Counted from the first letter of the stretch, positions 29,358 to 38,645 are shown. The stretch is 64,000 bases of DNA from an uncultured Pseudomonadota bacterium (GCA_903838125.1 CAILXF010000024.1:25086-89085); one strand, 5' to 3'. The notes: generated by a model from the letters alone, not told the origin. A program made the numbers and translations.

Positions 29358-29371
29358 TTGATACAGGTCAA
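29358..29371. promoter_or_regulatory. FNR/ANR box upstream of ackA
   Basis: TTGATACAGGTCAA, identical to the ompW box; 135 bases before the ackA ATG and about 185 bases from the fnr2 start. Confidence 0.72.
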
Positions 29372-29506
29372 AAATTAATTTCTCTCAGAGTAAATGATAT
29401 TCATAATCTTTATCAACCATTAATTTTCCGAGTAGTTTGCTTAAAAATCCTGAGTTTATCTAACGCTTAACTCACCTAAGTTGTTAATGAATTGGTTATC
29501 CTTAAA

Positions 29507-30733
29507 ATGCTAAATTTTTCTGTACTTGTGTTTAATGCAGGCAGTTCGTCATTAAAGTTCGCGCTTTATGAGACGAAGGTTGTAGGGGATATGCGCTTGG
29601 TTATCAGGGGTGTGGTAAGTCATATTGGTGCCATGGCCTCTTTGTATTGGAACGATGGTACTACTGGCGCGCATATTATTGTTGAAGCTAAAAATCATCA
29701 ACAAGCGGCTGAGTGGGTACTAGATTGGTTGCAACATTTATGGCCTTTCGGTTCCTTGCTTGAAGGTCTTGTATTGGTGGCGCACCGTGTTGTTCATGGA
29801 GGTACGTTTTTTTATAACCCTGTTGTCATTACAGAGCAAGTGATGGCGAAATTAGACAGTCTTACGCCCCTAGCGCCTTTACATAATCCGCAGGCAATTT
29901 CTGTGATTCGGGCAACTCAGGAAAAGTTGCATGAAAAATTATTGATGTTAGCCGTTTTTGATACGGCATTTTTTCAAGATTTACCTCAACATTCCGGTTA
30001 TGCTTTACCTGAAAGTTTTAGCCACGCGCATGGTATTAAACGTTTCGGTTTTCATGGATTGGCGCATCAATTTATGATGCAACGTTTCCATCAACTTCAC
30101 CCACGCCAGCATAGTCATCATGGCATTATTTCTTTTCAGCTCGGTCATGGCTGCTCAGTGACTGCAATTAGCGATGGTAAGCCTCTTGATACTAGTATGG
30201 GATTTACGCCACTAGAAGGTTTGGTGATGGCAACTCGCGCAGGCGATATCGATCCTGGGATACTGATCTATCTTTTGAAAAACGGACATCAGTTAGATGA
30301 GCTAGAACAAAAACTTAATCATCATTCTGGTTTACTTGGCTTGTCAAAATCTAGTGACGACATGCGAGAGTTACTAGCGCGAGAAGTTTACGATGTTGAT
30401 GCAAAGCTAGCTGTCGACATGTTTTGTTATCGAGCGCGCAAGTACTTAGGCGCCTACATGGCTGTTTTAGGGGGTGCTGATGCTGTTTTGTTTGGCGGAG
30501 GCATCGGAGAGAACTCACCAGAAATACGAAAGCGCATCTGTGCTGATATGCATTGGTGCGGCCTACAACTAGATGATGCGCGTAATCAACAGGCCACTTC
30601 TGTTACAAATGCAACGTTAATCTCGTCTGACTCATCAAGTATCAGCGTTTATGTCATTGCAGTGAGTGAAGAGGCAGTCATTGCGGAGGAGGCAAGGGCC
30701 GTCTTGATGAGTTATCCAGAAAATTTAATATAA
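29507..30733 (+). CDS. ackA: Acetate kinase
   Basis: 408 residues from the ATG at 29507 (an in-frame TTG at 29492 is less likely). The opening VLVFNAGSSSLKFALYE (6-22) and later KRFGFHGLAHQF and GGADAVLFGGGIGENSPEIR are the acetokinase signatures; phosphate loop and catalytic segment DTSMGFTPLEGLVMATRAGDI-like residues are intact. It makes ATP and acetate from acetyl phosphate. No pta is adjacent; instead a phosphoketolase-family gene and glycogen phosphorylase follow, suggesting that acetyl phosphate comes from sugar phosphates. Confidence 0.94.
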   Translation: MLNFSVLVFNAGSSSLKFALYETKVVGDMRLVIRGVVSHIGAMASLYWNDGTTGAHIIVEAKNHQQAAEWVLDWLQHLWPFGSLLEGLVLVAHRVVHGGTFFYNPVVITEQVMAKLDSLTPLAPLHNPQAISVIRATQEKLHEKLLMLAVFDTAFFQDLPQHSGYALPESFSHAHGIKRFGFHGLAHQFMMQRFHQLHPRQHSHHGIISFQLGHGCSVTAISDGKPLDTSMGFTPLEGLVMATRAGDIDPGILIYLLKNGHQLDELEQKLNHHSGLLGLSKSSDDMRELLAREVYDVDAKLAVDMFCYRARKYLGAYMAVLGGADAVLFGGGIGENSPEIRKRICADMHWCGLQLDDARNQQATSVTNATLISSDSSSISVYVIAVSEEAVIAEEARAVLMSYPENLI

Positions 30734-30764
30734 AAGTTATATTTGCAATCAATCTGTTACTCGG

Positions 30765-32459
30765 TTAACGCGTATAAGCTTCGATTAAATAACGCCGCAT
30801 CATCCGATGGCTGTTGAAATAAGATGCATTTTTGCTAATAGCGCTTTTCATTACCTTAATCCAGCCACTTTTGTTCTCTTGGTAATATAGAGGCAGCACC
30901 ACTTGTTCAAACTTATCGTAGAGAGCAATCGAAGTGCCGCCATTCTGGGTATCCTTGTCTCCGATTGCCCAGCCCGTTACCCCTTCAATACATCCTTCTA
31001 TCCACCAACCATCTAGTACCGATAGACTAGGCACGCCATTAAGAGCAGCTTTCATCCCACTGGTACCAGAAGCTTCATAAGGACGTAATGGCGTGTTGAG
31101 CCAAATATCGCTACCTGAAATTAAGTCCAATGCAATAGTGAGGTCGTAATTGGCGAGGTAGGCGCTTGGAATTATGCCGACTAAGCTTTGTAGATGCTGA
31201 TGCAACTCACCAATAAGTGCTTTACCTTCCTTATCGCTTGGGTGGGCCTTGCCTGCCATCACGATTTGAAAAGGCTGATGGTTTGCTATGTTTTTTAATC
31301 GCTCTATATCAGCAAATAATATATCAGGGCGTTTATAGGCTGTCATGCGCCGTGCAAAGCCGATAATTGGAATGTTTGGATTGAGACTAACACCAGTTAA
31401 GGCGAATACTCTTTCTATTAGCCGCATTTTGGCCTGTTGATGTGCATTCCAAATGTCTTCGTCTGAGACACAACATTCCGCGCGAGTTAGAAGCTCAGGC
31501 TCATGACACCAACCAGGAATATGTGTGTCATAAAGCGTGCTGAAACTCTGTGCAGCCCAAGTATAGGGATGCACCCCGTTGGTAATGGCATGCATTTTGT
31601 AACCAGGGAACATTTTACTTGAGACGTCTGCATGGCTTTTAGCTACGCCATTAATATACTCACTTAGATTTAAAGCCAAGCGTGTCATATTGAGCCCATC
31701 TTCGCCGGCAAACTGTTTAATTAAAACTAAATCTATGGTGCCGTCCAAAATGGCAGTGACTAAGGTGTAATCAAAACTATCATGTCCGGCATAGACTGGT
31801 GTATGCGTAGTAAAACTACACATCTTTCTAATTCTTGGAATGTCGTAATGCGAGTCACCCTCTCGAATATTTTCGGCAGGGTAAGTGTATCTGCGTAATA
31901 GTTCGACGCCTAAAAGTGCTGAGTGTCCTTCATTCATATGGTAGTGAAATATATCAAAGCCTAATGCCTGCAATAAACGGACACCACCGATGCCAAGAAC
32001 GATTTCCTGCTTGAGTCTATAGGCTGGGTCCCCGCCATACAGGCAGTTGGTCAGTTCGCGGTCTTTAGGCTCATTTTCATTCAGATCCGTATCTAGCAAC
32101 AAAACTGGTTGCCTGCCACCACTGTGACCCTCAACCACATACAGCCATGCGCTTACCCAAACCGGCTTACCTTCAATGGTGACTGCCACCTTAGCATCAA
32201 GGGATTGCGCCCAAAGTTGGGGTTCCCAAGATTCGGCAAGTTCAACTTGCAGTCCTTGAGTATCAATTTCCTGACGAAAATATCCCGATCGACTCACTAA
32301 GCTAACCGCCACCATGGGTAACATCAAATCTGCTGCTGAACGCACCATATCGCCAGCCAATACACCAAGACCCCCTGCGTAGGTAGGAATTTCATTGCGA
32401 AGTGCAACTTCCATTGAGAAGTAAGCGACGCGTGGAACATGGATAAATTCCTCAAGCAT
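30765..32459 (-). CDS. glgP: Alpha-glucan (glycogen) phosphorylase
   Basis: 564 residues, shorter than E. coli GlgP (815) and like the compact alpha-glucan phosphorylase branch. VAYFSMEVALRNEIPTYAGG (about 11-30) is the family start, LGVLAGD follows, and the PLP lysine lies in EASGTSGMKAALNG near residue 470. It releases glucose-1-phosphate from glycogen. It is convergent with ackA and divergent from the phosphoketolase gene, sharing with the latter an intergenic FNR box. Confidence 0.9.
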   Translation of the reverse strand: MLEEFIHVPRVAYFSMEVALRNEIPTYAGGLGVLAGDMVRSAADLMLPMVAVSLVSRSGYFRQEIDTQGLQVELAESWEPQLWAQSLDAKVAVTIEGKPVWVSAWLYVVEGHSGGRQPVLLLDTDLNENEPKDRELTNCLYGGDPAYRLKQEIVLGIGGVRLLQALGFDIFHYHMNEGHSALLGVELLRRYTYPAENIREGDSHYDIPRIRKMCSFTTHTPVYAGHDSFDYTLVTAILDGTIDLVLIKQFAGEDGLNMTRLALNLSEYINGVAKSHADVSSKMFPGYKMHAITNGVHPYTWAAQSFSTLYDTHIPGWCHEPELLTRAECCVSDEDIWNAHQQAKMRLIERVFALTGVSLNPNIPIIGFARRMTAYKRPDILFADIERLKNIANHQPFQIVMAGKAHPSDKEGKALIGELHQHLQSLVGIIPSAYLANYDLTIALDLISGSDIWLNTPLRPYEASGTSGMKAALNGVPSLSVLDGWWIEGCIEGVTGWAIGDKDTQNGGTSIALYDKFEQVVLPLYYQENKSGWIKVMKSAISKNASYFNSHRMMRRYLIEAYTR

Positions 32460-32552
32460 ATTGACCCTAAAATATTAACTTAACAACGGATTGGTGTTCG
32501 CAAGTGAACGAAACAGATAAAAAAGAGTGTAGTGAACGCAGATCTAAAATTT

Positions 32553-32566
32553 TTGATGTATATCAA
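32553..32566. promoter_or_regulatory. FNR/ANR box between glgP and the phosphoketolase gene
   Basis: TTGATGTATATCAA, a full consensus match; 50 bases before the phosphoketolase start and 93 bases from the glgP start. Confidence 0.8.
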
Positions 32567-32616
32567 AATTAGTATTGGAATCTCTTTTAACATCTATTCA
32601 CTTATAGAGAAAAATC

Positions 32617-35055
32617 ATGTTGATAATAAGAGGTGAATCTCATGTGGCTTCGTTTATGTTGATACAGGATAAATTAGATCATTGGGCCAATGGATATGGC
32701 GTTATTCAACACAGCCTAAGCACTGCGCAGGCTGTAAGGGAAGTGGTTTACTCCCAGCAGTCACGCGGGGTGAATGTAGATAGCCTACTTTCGCTGTTAT
32801 GCGCGGCAGATAAGTTAGCAAATGCTGCAATGTGGCTAGTGGTGCATATGACTTACGCCAATAAAGTGAAGTTGGATGGCGAGGCTTTAATGCCTAAAGA
32901 TTTTAAAGTAAATCCGCAAGGCCATACTGGGGGTGCGCTCAATATGGTGCCGGCCTATGTAGGCTATATGCTGGCCAATGCATTAAGTGGTGTTACACGA
33001 AGCTGGTTGATGGGTCAAGGTCATGCAGTTGCTGCCATTGATGCTGTTAACTTACTGCTCAACAATATGCGTACTGAGCATGCTGAGAGGTATGCCTTAA
33101 CTGAAGTTGGCCTATCTAGATTTGTACAGGATTTTTACTCGTACAAATTGGATGATAATGGCAATCAAGATTCACCATTGGGTAGTCACGTTAATATCAA
33201 TACAGCCGGCGGGATTCTAGAAGGTGGTTACCTTGGATTTGCTGATTTGCAATATGTACATATGCCACTCCTTGGAGAGCGCTTAGTCGCTTTTCTGTCT
33301 GATGGTGCTTTCGAAGAGCAACGAGGTGCCGATTGGGTGCCACGATGGTGGCGTGCAGAGGATAGCGGTTTAGTGGTGCCAATTATGATTTTTAATGGAC
33401 GACGGATAGATCAGCGTGCCACTTTGTCTCAAGGAAAGGGTTTAGAGTGGTTTAAGAAGCATTTGGAAACTTACTCATTTGAACCTGTAGAATTTGATGG
33501 TACTGATCCTGCAGCGTTTGCGTGCATGATTCTACGTGGGGAGCAGATGCTCCGTTCCCGGGCAGAACCAACACAAAAAATGCGGAACTATCCCTTACTG
33601 ATGCCTTATGGGATTGCTGTTGCAAAGAAAGGCGCAGGTTTTTATGCGGCAGGGACTAATGACGCGCACAGTTTACCATTAGGCAATAATCCTCATGAGA
33701 ATGAAGAGGCTATGCATCACTTCAACGCCTACGCAGGTAAGCTCTTTGTGCCTTTTGCTAGCTTGCAGGAAGCTAGCATTATCATGCAAAATCACCTACA
33801 GAATGGTCGTGTCTTGGAGCGTGATAACCCGATTGCAAATCGTGATGTTTATGTACAAAGCTTCCCTAAGCTCACTTACAAGGAAGTCGTCAGAGATGGT
33901 TTTGATCTAAATCACTATGGAAAAAGCTGTGTGATGGAGGCGGTAGACCAGACTTTCCTAGCCTATGTGCAAGCCAACCCGAGCTTGCGGCCTCGTGTGG
34001 GTAATCCTGATGAAATCCGCTCTAATCATCTGAACCAAACCCTCGACCACCTTAAGCACAGGGTGACCGAAACTGAATTGGGGATTGCTGAATCTGTTCA
34101 AGGTGCGGTCATTACAGCGCTCAATGAAGAGGCTGTGATTTGTGCTTGCTTAGGTAATAAAGGGGGCATTAATCTAGCGGTAACATACGAGGCATTTGGT
34201 CCCAAAATGCTGGGTGCTTTGCGCCAAGAAATTATTTGGTCTGATCATTTGGCCTCACGTGGACGTCAGGCTGGCTGGTTGTCTGTGCCAGTTGTATTGA
34301 CTTCTAACACCTATGAAAATGGAAAAAATGAGCGTTCGCATCAGGATCCATCTCTATGTGAAGCCCTACTGAGCGAGCCTGCAGATATTTCACGCGTCGT
34401 ATTTCCTGCTGATTTTAATAGTACAGTCGCAACGCTTGATGCATGTTATCAAACGAGAGGCAATATTTATACCTGCGTCATTCCTAAGACATTTGGGATT
34501 GCTGATATTTTTAGCGAGAGTAAAGCTGAGTTGCTCGTTTCCCAGGGTGGTATCACTTTGGATCAAGCTAAACTTGATCAAGCTGAATTGATTTTAACGG
34601 CCATCGGCGCTTTTCAATTGATGGAAACTATTAAAGCTGCGCAAAGGCTGGAACAGCGAGGTGTTAAGGTCGCAGTTAATTATTTAATTGAACCTGGTCG
34701 CTTCAGGCAAGCAAGGGGGCGGCGTGAATTGGCATACTGTGCGCACATTGAATTGCGTCACGCACTCTTTCCTGAACATATTTTAACTCGAGTGTTTGTT
34801 TGCCATACCCATCCTGAAATTATGTCTGGCATATTGCGACCATTAGATACTGCTGATAACACAGTATTTCTTGGATATACCAATCATGGTGGCACTCTAG
34901 ATACAGCGGGCATGTTGTTCGTCAATCGACAATCGTGGGGGCATATTGTGCGTGTTGCTGCACATAGTTTGCATCTTAATCCTAACGAAGTGCTAGATCA
35001 GGAGGAGATCGATGCTTTGGAAGGTCGTGTTAATCCACAAACTGTATTTATTTGA
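32617..35055 (+). CDS. Divergent phosphoketolase (XFP-family) protein
   Basis: 812 residues, the length of bacterial phosphoketolases. Conserved features: NPQGHTGG (H103), MGQGH (H136), GSHV (H191), and the thiamine diphosphate motif written SDG (D229-G230) with N260 in IFNGRRI as the second magnesium ligand. In the C-terminal half SHQDP, which contacts phosphate in XFP, is kept, and LNEEA replaces the usual SEH. The canonical GDGEAETGPLATSWH segment is changed to SDGAFEEQRGADW, so this is a distant branch; some databases name such proteins xylulose-5-phosphate 3-epimerase. Likely substrate xylulose-5-P or fructose-6-P, giving acetyl phosphate for ackA. Start uncertain; M14 is also possible. 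Confidence 0.82.
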   Translation: MLIIRGESHVASFMLIQDKLDHWANGYGVIQHSLSTAQAVREVVYSQQSRGVNVDSLLSLLCAADKLANAAMWLVVHMTYANKVKLDGEALMPKDFKVNPQGHTGGALNMVPAYVGYMLANALSGVTRSWLMGQGHAVAAIDAVNLLLNNMRTEHAERYALTEVGLSRFVQDFYSYKLDDNGNQDSPLGSHVNINTAGGILEGGYLGFADLQYVHMPLLGERLVAFLSDGAFEEQRGADWVPRWWRAEDSGLVVPIMIFNGRRIDQRATLSQGKGLEWFKKHLETYSFEPVEFDGTDPAAFACMILRGEQMLRSRAEPTQKMRNYPLLMPYGIAVAKKGAGFYAAGTNDAHSLPLGNNPHENEEAMHHFNAYAGKLFVPFASLQEASIIMQNHLQNGRVLERDNPIANRDVYVQSFPKLTYKEVVRDGFDLNHYGKSCVMEAVDQTFLAYVQANPSLRPRVGNPDEIRSNHLNQTLDHLKHRVTETELGIAESVQGAVITALNEEAVICACLGNKGGINLAVTYEAFGPKMLGALRQEIIWSDHLASRGRQAGWLSVPVVLTSNTYENGKNERSHQDPSLCEALLSEPADISRVVFPADFNSTVATLDACYQTRGNIYTCVIPKTFGIADIFSESKAELLVSQGGITLDQAKLDQAELILTAIGAFQLMETIKAAQRLEQRGVKVAVNYLIEPGRFRQARGRRELAYCAHIELRHALFPEHILTRVFVCHTHPEIMSGILRPLDTADNTVFLGYTNHGGTLDTAGMLFVNRQSWGHIVRVAAHSLHLNPNEVLDQEEIDALEGRVNPQTVFI

Positions 35056-35473
35056 CCAACGTTACAGGTATGTCCGTTAGATGTACAACCTGATTGGCAA
35101 TAGAACCCAATACTAAATTTCCCAAAGCACCCATGCCGCGACTACCCATCACAATGCTATCGCATGCGTGCGTCTTAGCATAGTCGACAATGGTGGTAGC
35201 GATAGGGCCAATTTCAACGTGTTGGATATATTTTAAGTTAGCCTTATCCAGCAGGGCGCAAGCTGATTTGAGTAGTTTTTTGGCCTGCGCTTGTTGCGCT
35301 TTTTCAATCAGGTCAGCGTCAATCAGAGGTAGCTCTCCAAGTGGCAGTACGATCGGTTGTACATTAAGGACATGAATTTCTGCTTGCAGGCCTTCTGCGA
35401 TTGATTTAATCACATACTTTAGAGCATGGCGTGCTTGCTCAGAACCATCAATTGGCATCAGAATTGAATGCAT
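35048..35473 (-). CDS. Universal stress protein, UspA family
   Basis: 141 residues. MHSILMPIDGSEQARHAL is the UspA start, and the ATP-binding loop GSRGMGALGNLVLGSIANQV (about 111-130, G-2x-G-9x-G-S) near the C-terminus is complete, suggesting the ATP-binding subclass. Expressed under starvation and oxygen stress in many proteobacteria. Its stop overlaps the phosphoketolase stop by eight bases, convergently. Confidence 0.93.
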   Translation of the reverse strand: MHSILMPIDGSEQARHALKYVIKSIAEGLQAEIHVLNVQPIVLPLGELPLIDADLIEKAQQAQAKKLLKSACALLDKANLKYIQHVEIGPIATTIVDYAKTHACDSIVMGSRGMGALGNLVLGSIANQVVHLTDIPVTLVK

Positions 35474-35526
35474 TTTCTTTTCTCTTTGACTTAATTTAAG
35501 TACGCATTGATGACTTTAATCCAAGG

Positions 35527-35811
35527 CTAAATCAAATTTTTAGTCACTTCAGCCTCAGCTTCTAGCCAGTCCTCTTCAATGCCATCTGGACTAAAGTTTC
35601 TACGTTGCGCTCTGAAATAGGCGTTATCGGCAATCATCTTCTTGCGCTCCTCTTCACTCACTTTAGAAGCTGCTGTTACCTTTTTTGATGCACGCGGCTT
35701 GGCGGCAACTGGTTTTTTTTCTTTAATTACACCAATTGCTAGCACCTTCTTTTCCGTCACCAGTTTTTGCGCTGCCGGTTTCTTTTCTGCTGTTTTCTTT
35801 AAGGTCGTCAT
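35527..35811 (-). CDS. DUF2934-like protein with histone H1-like Lys/Ala tail (copy 2)
   Basis: 94 residues in two parts. The first about 50 residues are Lys/Ala/Pro-rich and low-complexity (KKTAEKKPAAQK, then AAKPRASKKVTAASK), like histone H1-type tails. The last about 44 residues carry the DUF2934 pattern EERKKMIADNAYFRAQRRNF then EEDWLEAEAEV. Function unknown; the basic tail suggests nucleic-acid binding. It lies 53 bases upstream of uspA in the same direction, so the two may be co-transcribed, with an FNR box 125 bases upstream. Confidence 0.82.
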   Translation of the reverse strand: MTTLKKTAEKKPAAQKLVTEKKVLAIGVIKEKKPVAAKPRASKKVTAASKVSEEERKKMIADNAYFRAQRRNFSPDGIEEDWLEAEAEVTKNLI

Positions 35812-35935
35812 TTTTTGGATCTTTCAGTGGTTAGTGAGATTGACTATAGCGACTTCATTAAATGCATTTAATAGGGGGTAATAATAAAACTTTATAACAC
35901 AAGTCTAATGTTAAATTTAGACCGTCATCATTTTT

Positions 35936-35949
35936 TTGATGTAGGTCAA
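35936..35949. promoter_or_regulatory. FNR/ANR box between DUF2934-like gene and P-type ATPase
   Basis: TTGATGTAGGTCAA, one mismatch to consensus; 124 bases from the small gene's start and 143 bases from the ATPase start. Confidence 0.68.
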
Positions 35950-36092
35950 ATGCACTGCAAATTGAACAGCTAAATTGATTTTATTAATTTAAGCTTCTTT
36001 AGCATCACTATATTGTATTTATCACTCATTTTACTTAGCCATTTAATAGGAAGCGGGTTTGAGTTTTTTAGCCTAATATAAAGAAGGTACCT

Positions 36093-38645
36093 TTGAATCG
36101 CCAATGGTGGATAGACCCCATATCTATAATCATGCAAGAGTTGGAAAGCTCCTCCTCAGGACTAACCAGCGCTAAGGCAAAGTTACGCCTAATTAAACTT
36201 GGCCCCAATATTATAAGTTACATAAGAAAAACAAATCTACTCTTGCAGTTTTTGTCACGTTTTCGCAATCCCTTGGTTATCCTGCTTTTGTTTGCCAGTG
36301 TATTGTCTGCCTTTACTGCAGATATAACCAGTTTTGTTATCATTGTTACTATGGTTGTACTAAGCGTAAGCTTAGATTTTGTGCAGGAGTACCGTGCAGA
36401 AAAGGCAGTTGATGCTCTGCGACACCTGGTCGCAGTGAAGTCCACTGTTCTTAGAGATCAAAAGATTGTCGAAATTCCTGTTGAGCGACTGGTCACTGGT
36501 GACATAGTGTTGCTTAGTGCCGGCGACCTAGTCCCCGCCGATGGACGTTTGATTGAAGCTGATGATTTTTTTGTTAATCAGGCATTGCTGACTGGTGAGG
36601 CATATCCAGTAGAGAAGTTTTTAGAAAGCCTAGTGCAGAGTTCCCCAGAAAGTATACGAACAAACTCAGCAGATATTGATCTAACCAGTGCATCTAATAC
36701 AGTTTTTGCCGGCACCCATGTTGTGAGTGGCTCGGCGCGGGTTCTGATTTGTAGAACTGGTGCACAGACCATGCTGGGTAGCATTGCTGGGGCTTTAAAT
36801 GTTAGTACGCCAGCTACTGCATTTGAAACGAGTAGTTATCGTTTTGGTATGCTGATTCTGCGCATCACATTTTTTCTTGTTATGTTTGTGTTGCTAGTCA
36901 ACTTGCTACAACATCGCCCATGGTTAGAATCTTTTATGTTTGCGCTGGCATTAGCCGTTGGTCTGACCCCGGAATTGTTGCCAATGATTATTACGGTAAC
37001 ACTGTCACGTGGGGCAATACGCATGAGTCGCCAGCATGTGATTGTGAAACGGCTATCAGCGATCCATAACCTAGGTAGTATGGATGTGCTTTGCACTGAT
37101 AAGACTGGCACGCTCACTGAAGCTAAAATACGGTTGGAGCGGCATTTAGATTGTACGGGGCACGATAGCGAGCACGTGTTGCGATGGGCTTATCTGAATA
37201 GTTTTTTTGAAACTGGCCTGAAGAGTCCGTTAGACGAAGCTATATTGAACCATAAGCATCTTGATGTAAGTGCTTGGTCCAAGGTGGACGAGGTGCCGTT
37301 TGACTTTGAGCGACGGCGTGTTTCGGTATTGCTCAAGCACCAAGGCGCCGATTATTTGGTTGTAAAAGGCGCCTGCGAAGATGTACTGAAATTGTGTAGT
37401 AGCTATGAGCATCAACAAGGTCTGATGCAAGCACTTACTGAAGTTAAGCTTCACGCTCTAAATGAGCAGGCAGCCCAATTGGCTCAACAGGGTTTTCGGG
37501 TATTGGGGATAGCTTGGCGGCAAGTGGAAGAGACGCGACAGCATGCCGATATCAGCGACGAGTCTAATTTGGTTTTTGCGGGATTCGCTGCATTTCTTGA
37601 TCCGCCGAAAACCAGTGCCAGTTCAGCGCTAGCGCAGCTACAAAAAAGCGGTATCGCAATTAAGGTGCTGACTGGCGACAATGAGCTGGTCACTCAGCAT
37701 GTATGTAACGAACTCGGCCTTACTGTGACTGGTATGTTGACCGGCAGTCAAATTTCACAATTAGATGATGCTGCATTGCAAGCGCGGGTTGAAACTGTGA
37801 ATATTTATTGTCGTGTAACCCCTGCTTTAAAAAGTCGCGTCTTACTGGCATTAAAGCAGCGTGGCCATATTGTAGGTTTTTTGGGTGATGGTATTAATGA
37901 TGCACCAGCGTTGCATTTGGCCGACGTCAGCATTTCGGTAGACAGTGCTGTTGATGTCGCTAAGGACGCAGCTAGCCTGATTTTATTGCGACAGGACTTG
38001 AATGTATTGCATCAAGGGGTGATGGAGGGCAGGCGCACCTTTGGCAATATTATGAAATACGTGATGATGGGCACCAGTTCGAACTTTGGCAATATGTTCA
38101 GTATGGCAGGGGCTTCTTTATTTTTGCCGTTTTTGCCCATGTTGCCCATACAAATACTCCTTAATAATCTACTTTACGATTTATCAGAAGTGACTATTCC
38201 ATTTGATAATGTAGACCAAGAATACTTGAAGCAGCCACGACGGTGGTCTATGCCGATGATTCGTAACTTTATGCTGATTGTGGGTCCTATCAGTTCTTTA
38301 TTCGACTTCCTCACTTTTTATGTGATGCTGGTGCTGCTAAATGCGCATCAGGACTTGTTTCGAACAGGTTGGTTTGTTGAATCAATTGTGACTCAAGTAT
38401 TGGTCATTTTTGTTATCCGCACACAGCGTAACCCCTTTAAGAGCCTGCCTAATCATTGGCTCACCATTACTTCCTTAATGGTGGTTGCAATAGCTATTGT
38501 CTTGCCTTATACCTCTGCGGGTAGATACTTTGGATTTATTCCATTACCATTAATTTTCTTCAGTATTTTGCTGGCGATGGGCATGACTTATTTGGTAATG
38601 GTGGAGTTGGTAAAGCGCTGGTTTTATAAAAAAGTTGGATTGTAG
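36093..38645 (+). CDS. MgtA-type P-type ATPase (class IIIB)
   Basis: 850 residues starting at TTG (36093), supported by AAGAAGG at 36081-36087. P-type landmarks: LTGEA (166-170), phosphorylation site DKTGTLTE with D336, KGA nucleotide-binding lysine region, and GDGINDAPAL. The membrane motif TPELLPMI (292-299) lacks the CPC of copper pumps and matches MgtA/MgtB (TPEMLPMI). The N-terminus is short, without metal-binding CxxC. Mg2+ uptake is the best guess, but related ATPases have other roles. FNR box and island position suggest low-oxygen expression, unusual for a PhoP-type Mg2+ pump. Confidence 0.85.
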   Translation: MNRQWWIDPISIIMQELESSSSGLTSAKAKLRLIKLGPNIISYIRKTNLLLQFLSRFRNPLVILLLFASVLSAFTADITSFVIIVTMVVLSVSLDFVQEYRAEKAVDALRHLVAVKSTVLRDQKIVEIPVERLVTGDIVLLSAGDLVPADGRLIEADDFFVNQALLTGEAYPVEKFLESLVQSSPESIRTNSADIDLTSASNTVFAGTHVVSGSARVLICRTGAQTMLGSIAGALNVSTPATAFETSSYRFGMLILRITFFLVMFVLLVNLLQHRPWLESFMFALALAVGLTPELLPMIITVTLSRGAIRMSRQHVIVKRLSAIHNLGSMDVLCTDKTGTLTEAKIRLERHLDCTGHDSEHVLRWAYLNSFFETGLKSPLDEAILNHKHLDVSAWSKVDEVPFDFERRRVSVLLKHQGADYLVVKGACEDVLKLCSSYEHQQGLMQALTEVKLHALNEQAAQLAQQGFRVLGIAWRQVEETRQHADISDESNLVFAGFAAFLDPPKTSASSALAQLQKSGIAIKVLTGDNELVTQHVCNELGLTVTGMLTGSQISQLDDAALQARVETVNIYCRVTPALKSRVLLALKQRGHIVGFLGDGINDAPALHLADVSISVDSAVDVAKDAASLILLRQDLNVLHQGVMEGRRTFGNIMKYVMMGTSSNFGNMFSMAGASLFLPFLPMLPIQILLNNLLYDLSEVTIPFDNVDQEYLKQPRRWSMPMIRNFMLIVGPISSLFDFLTFYVMLVLLNAHQDLFRTGWFVESIVTQVLVIFVIRTQRNPFKSLPNHWLTITSLMVVAIAIVLPYTSAGRYFGFIPLPLIFFSILLAMGMTYLVMVELVKRWFYKKVGL

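Larger units (their letters stand above)
29174..29506. other. Intergenic region between fnr2 and ackA
   Basis: About 333 bases carrying the minus-strand AAGGAG of fnr2 (29180-29185) and an FNR box at 29358-29371. The remainder is AT-rich and I see no gene in it. Confidence 0.6.

Noticed and set aside
36093-38645. Copper-exporting ATPase CcoI for cbb3 assembly
   Set aside because: The membrane motif is TPELLPMI, not CPC, and there is no CxxC domain, so this is an MgtA-type pump.
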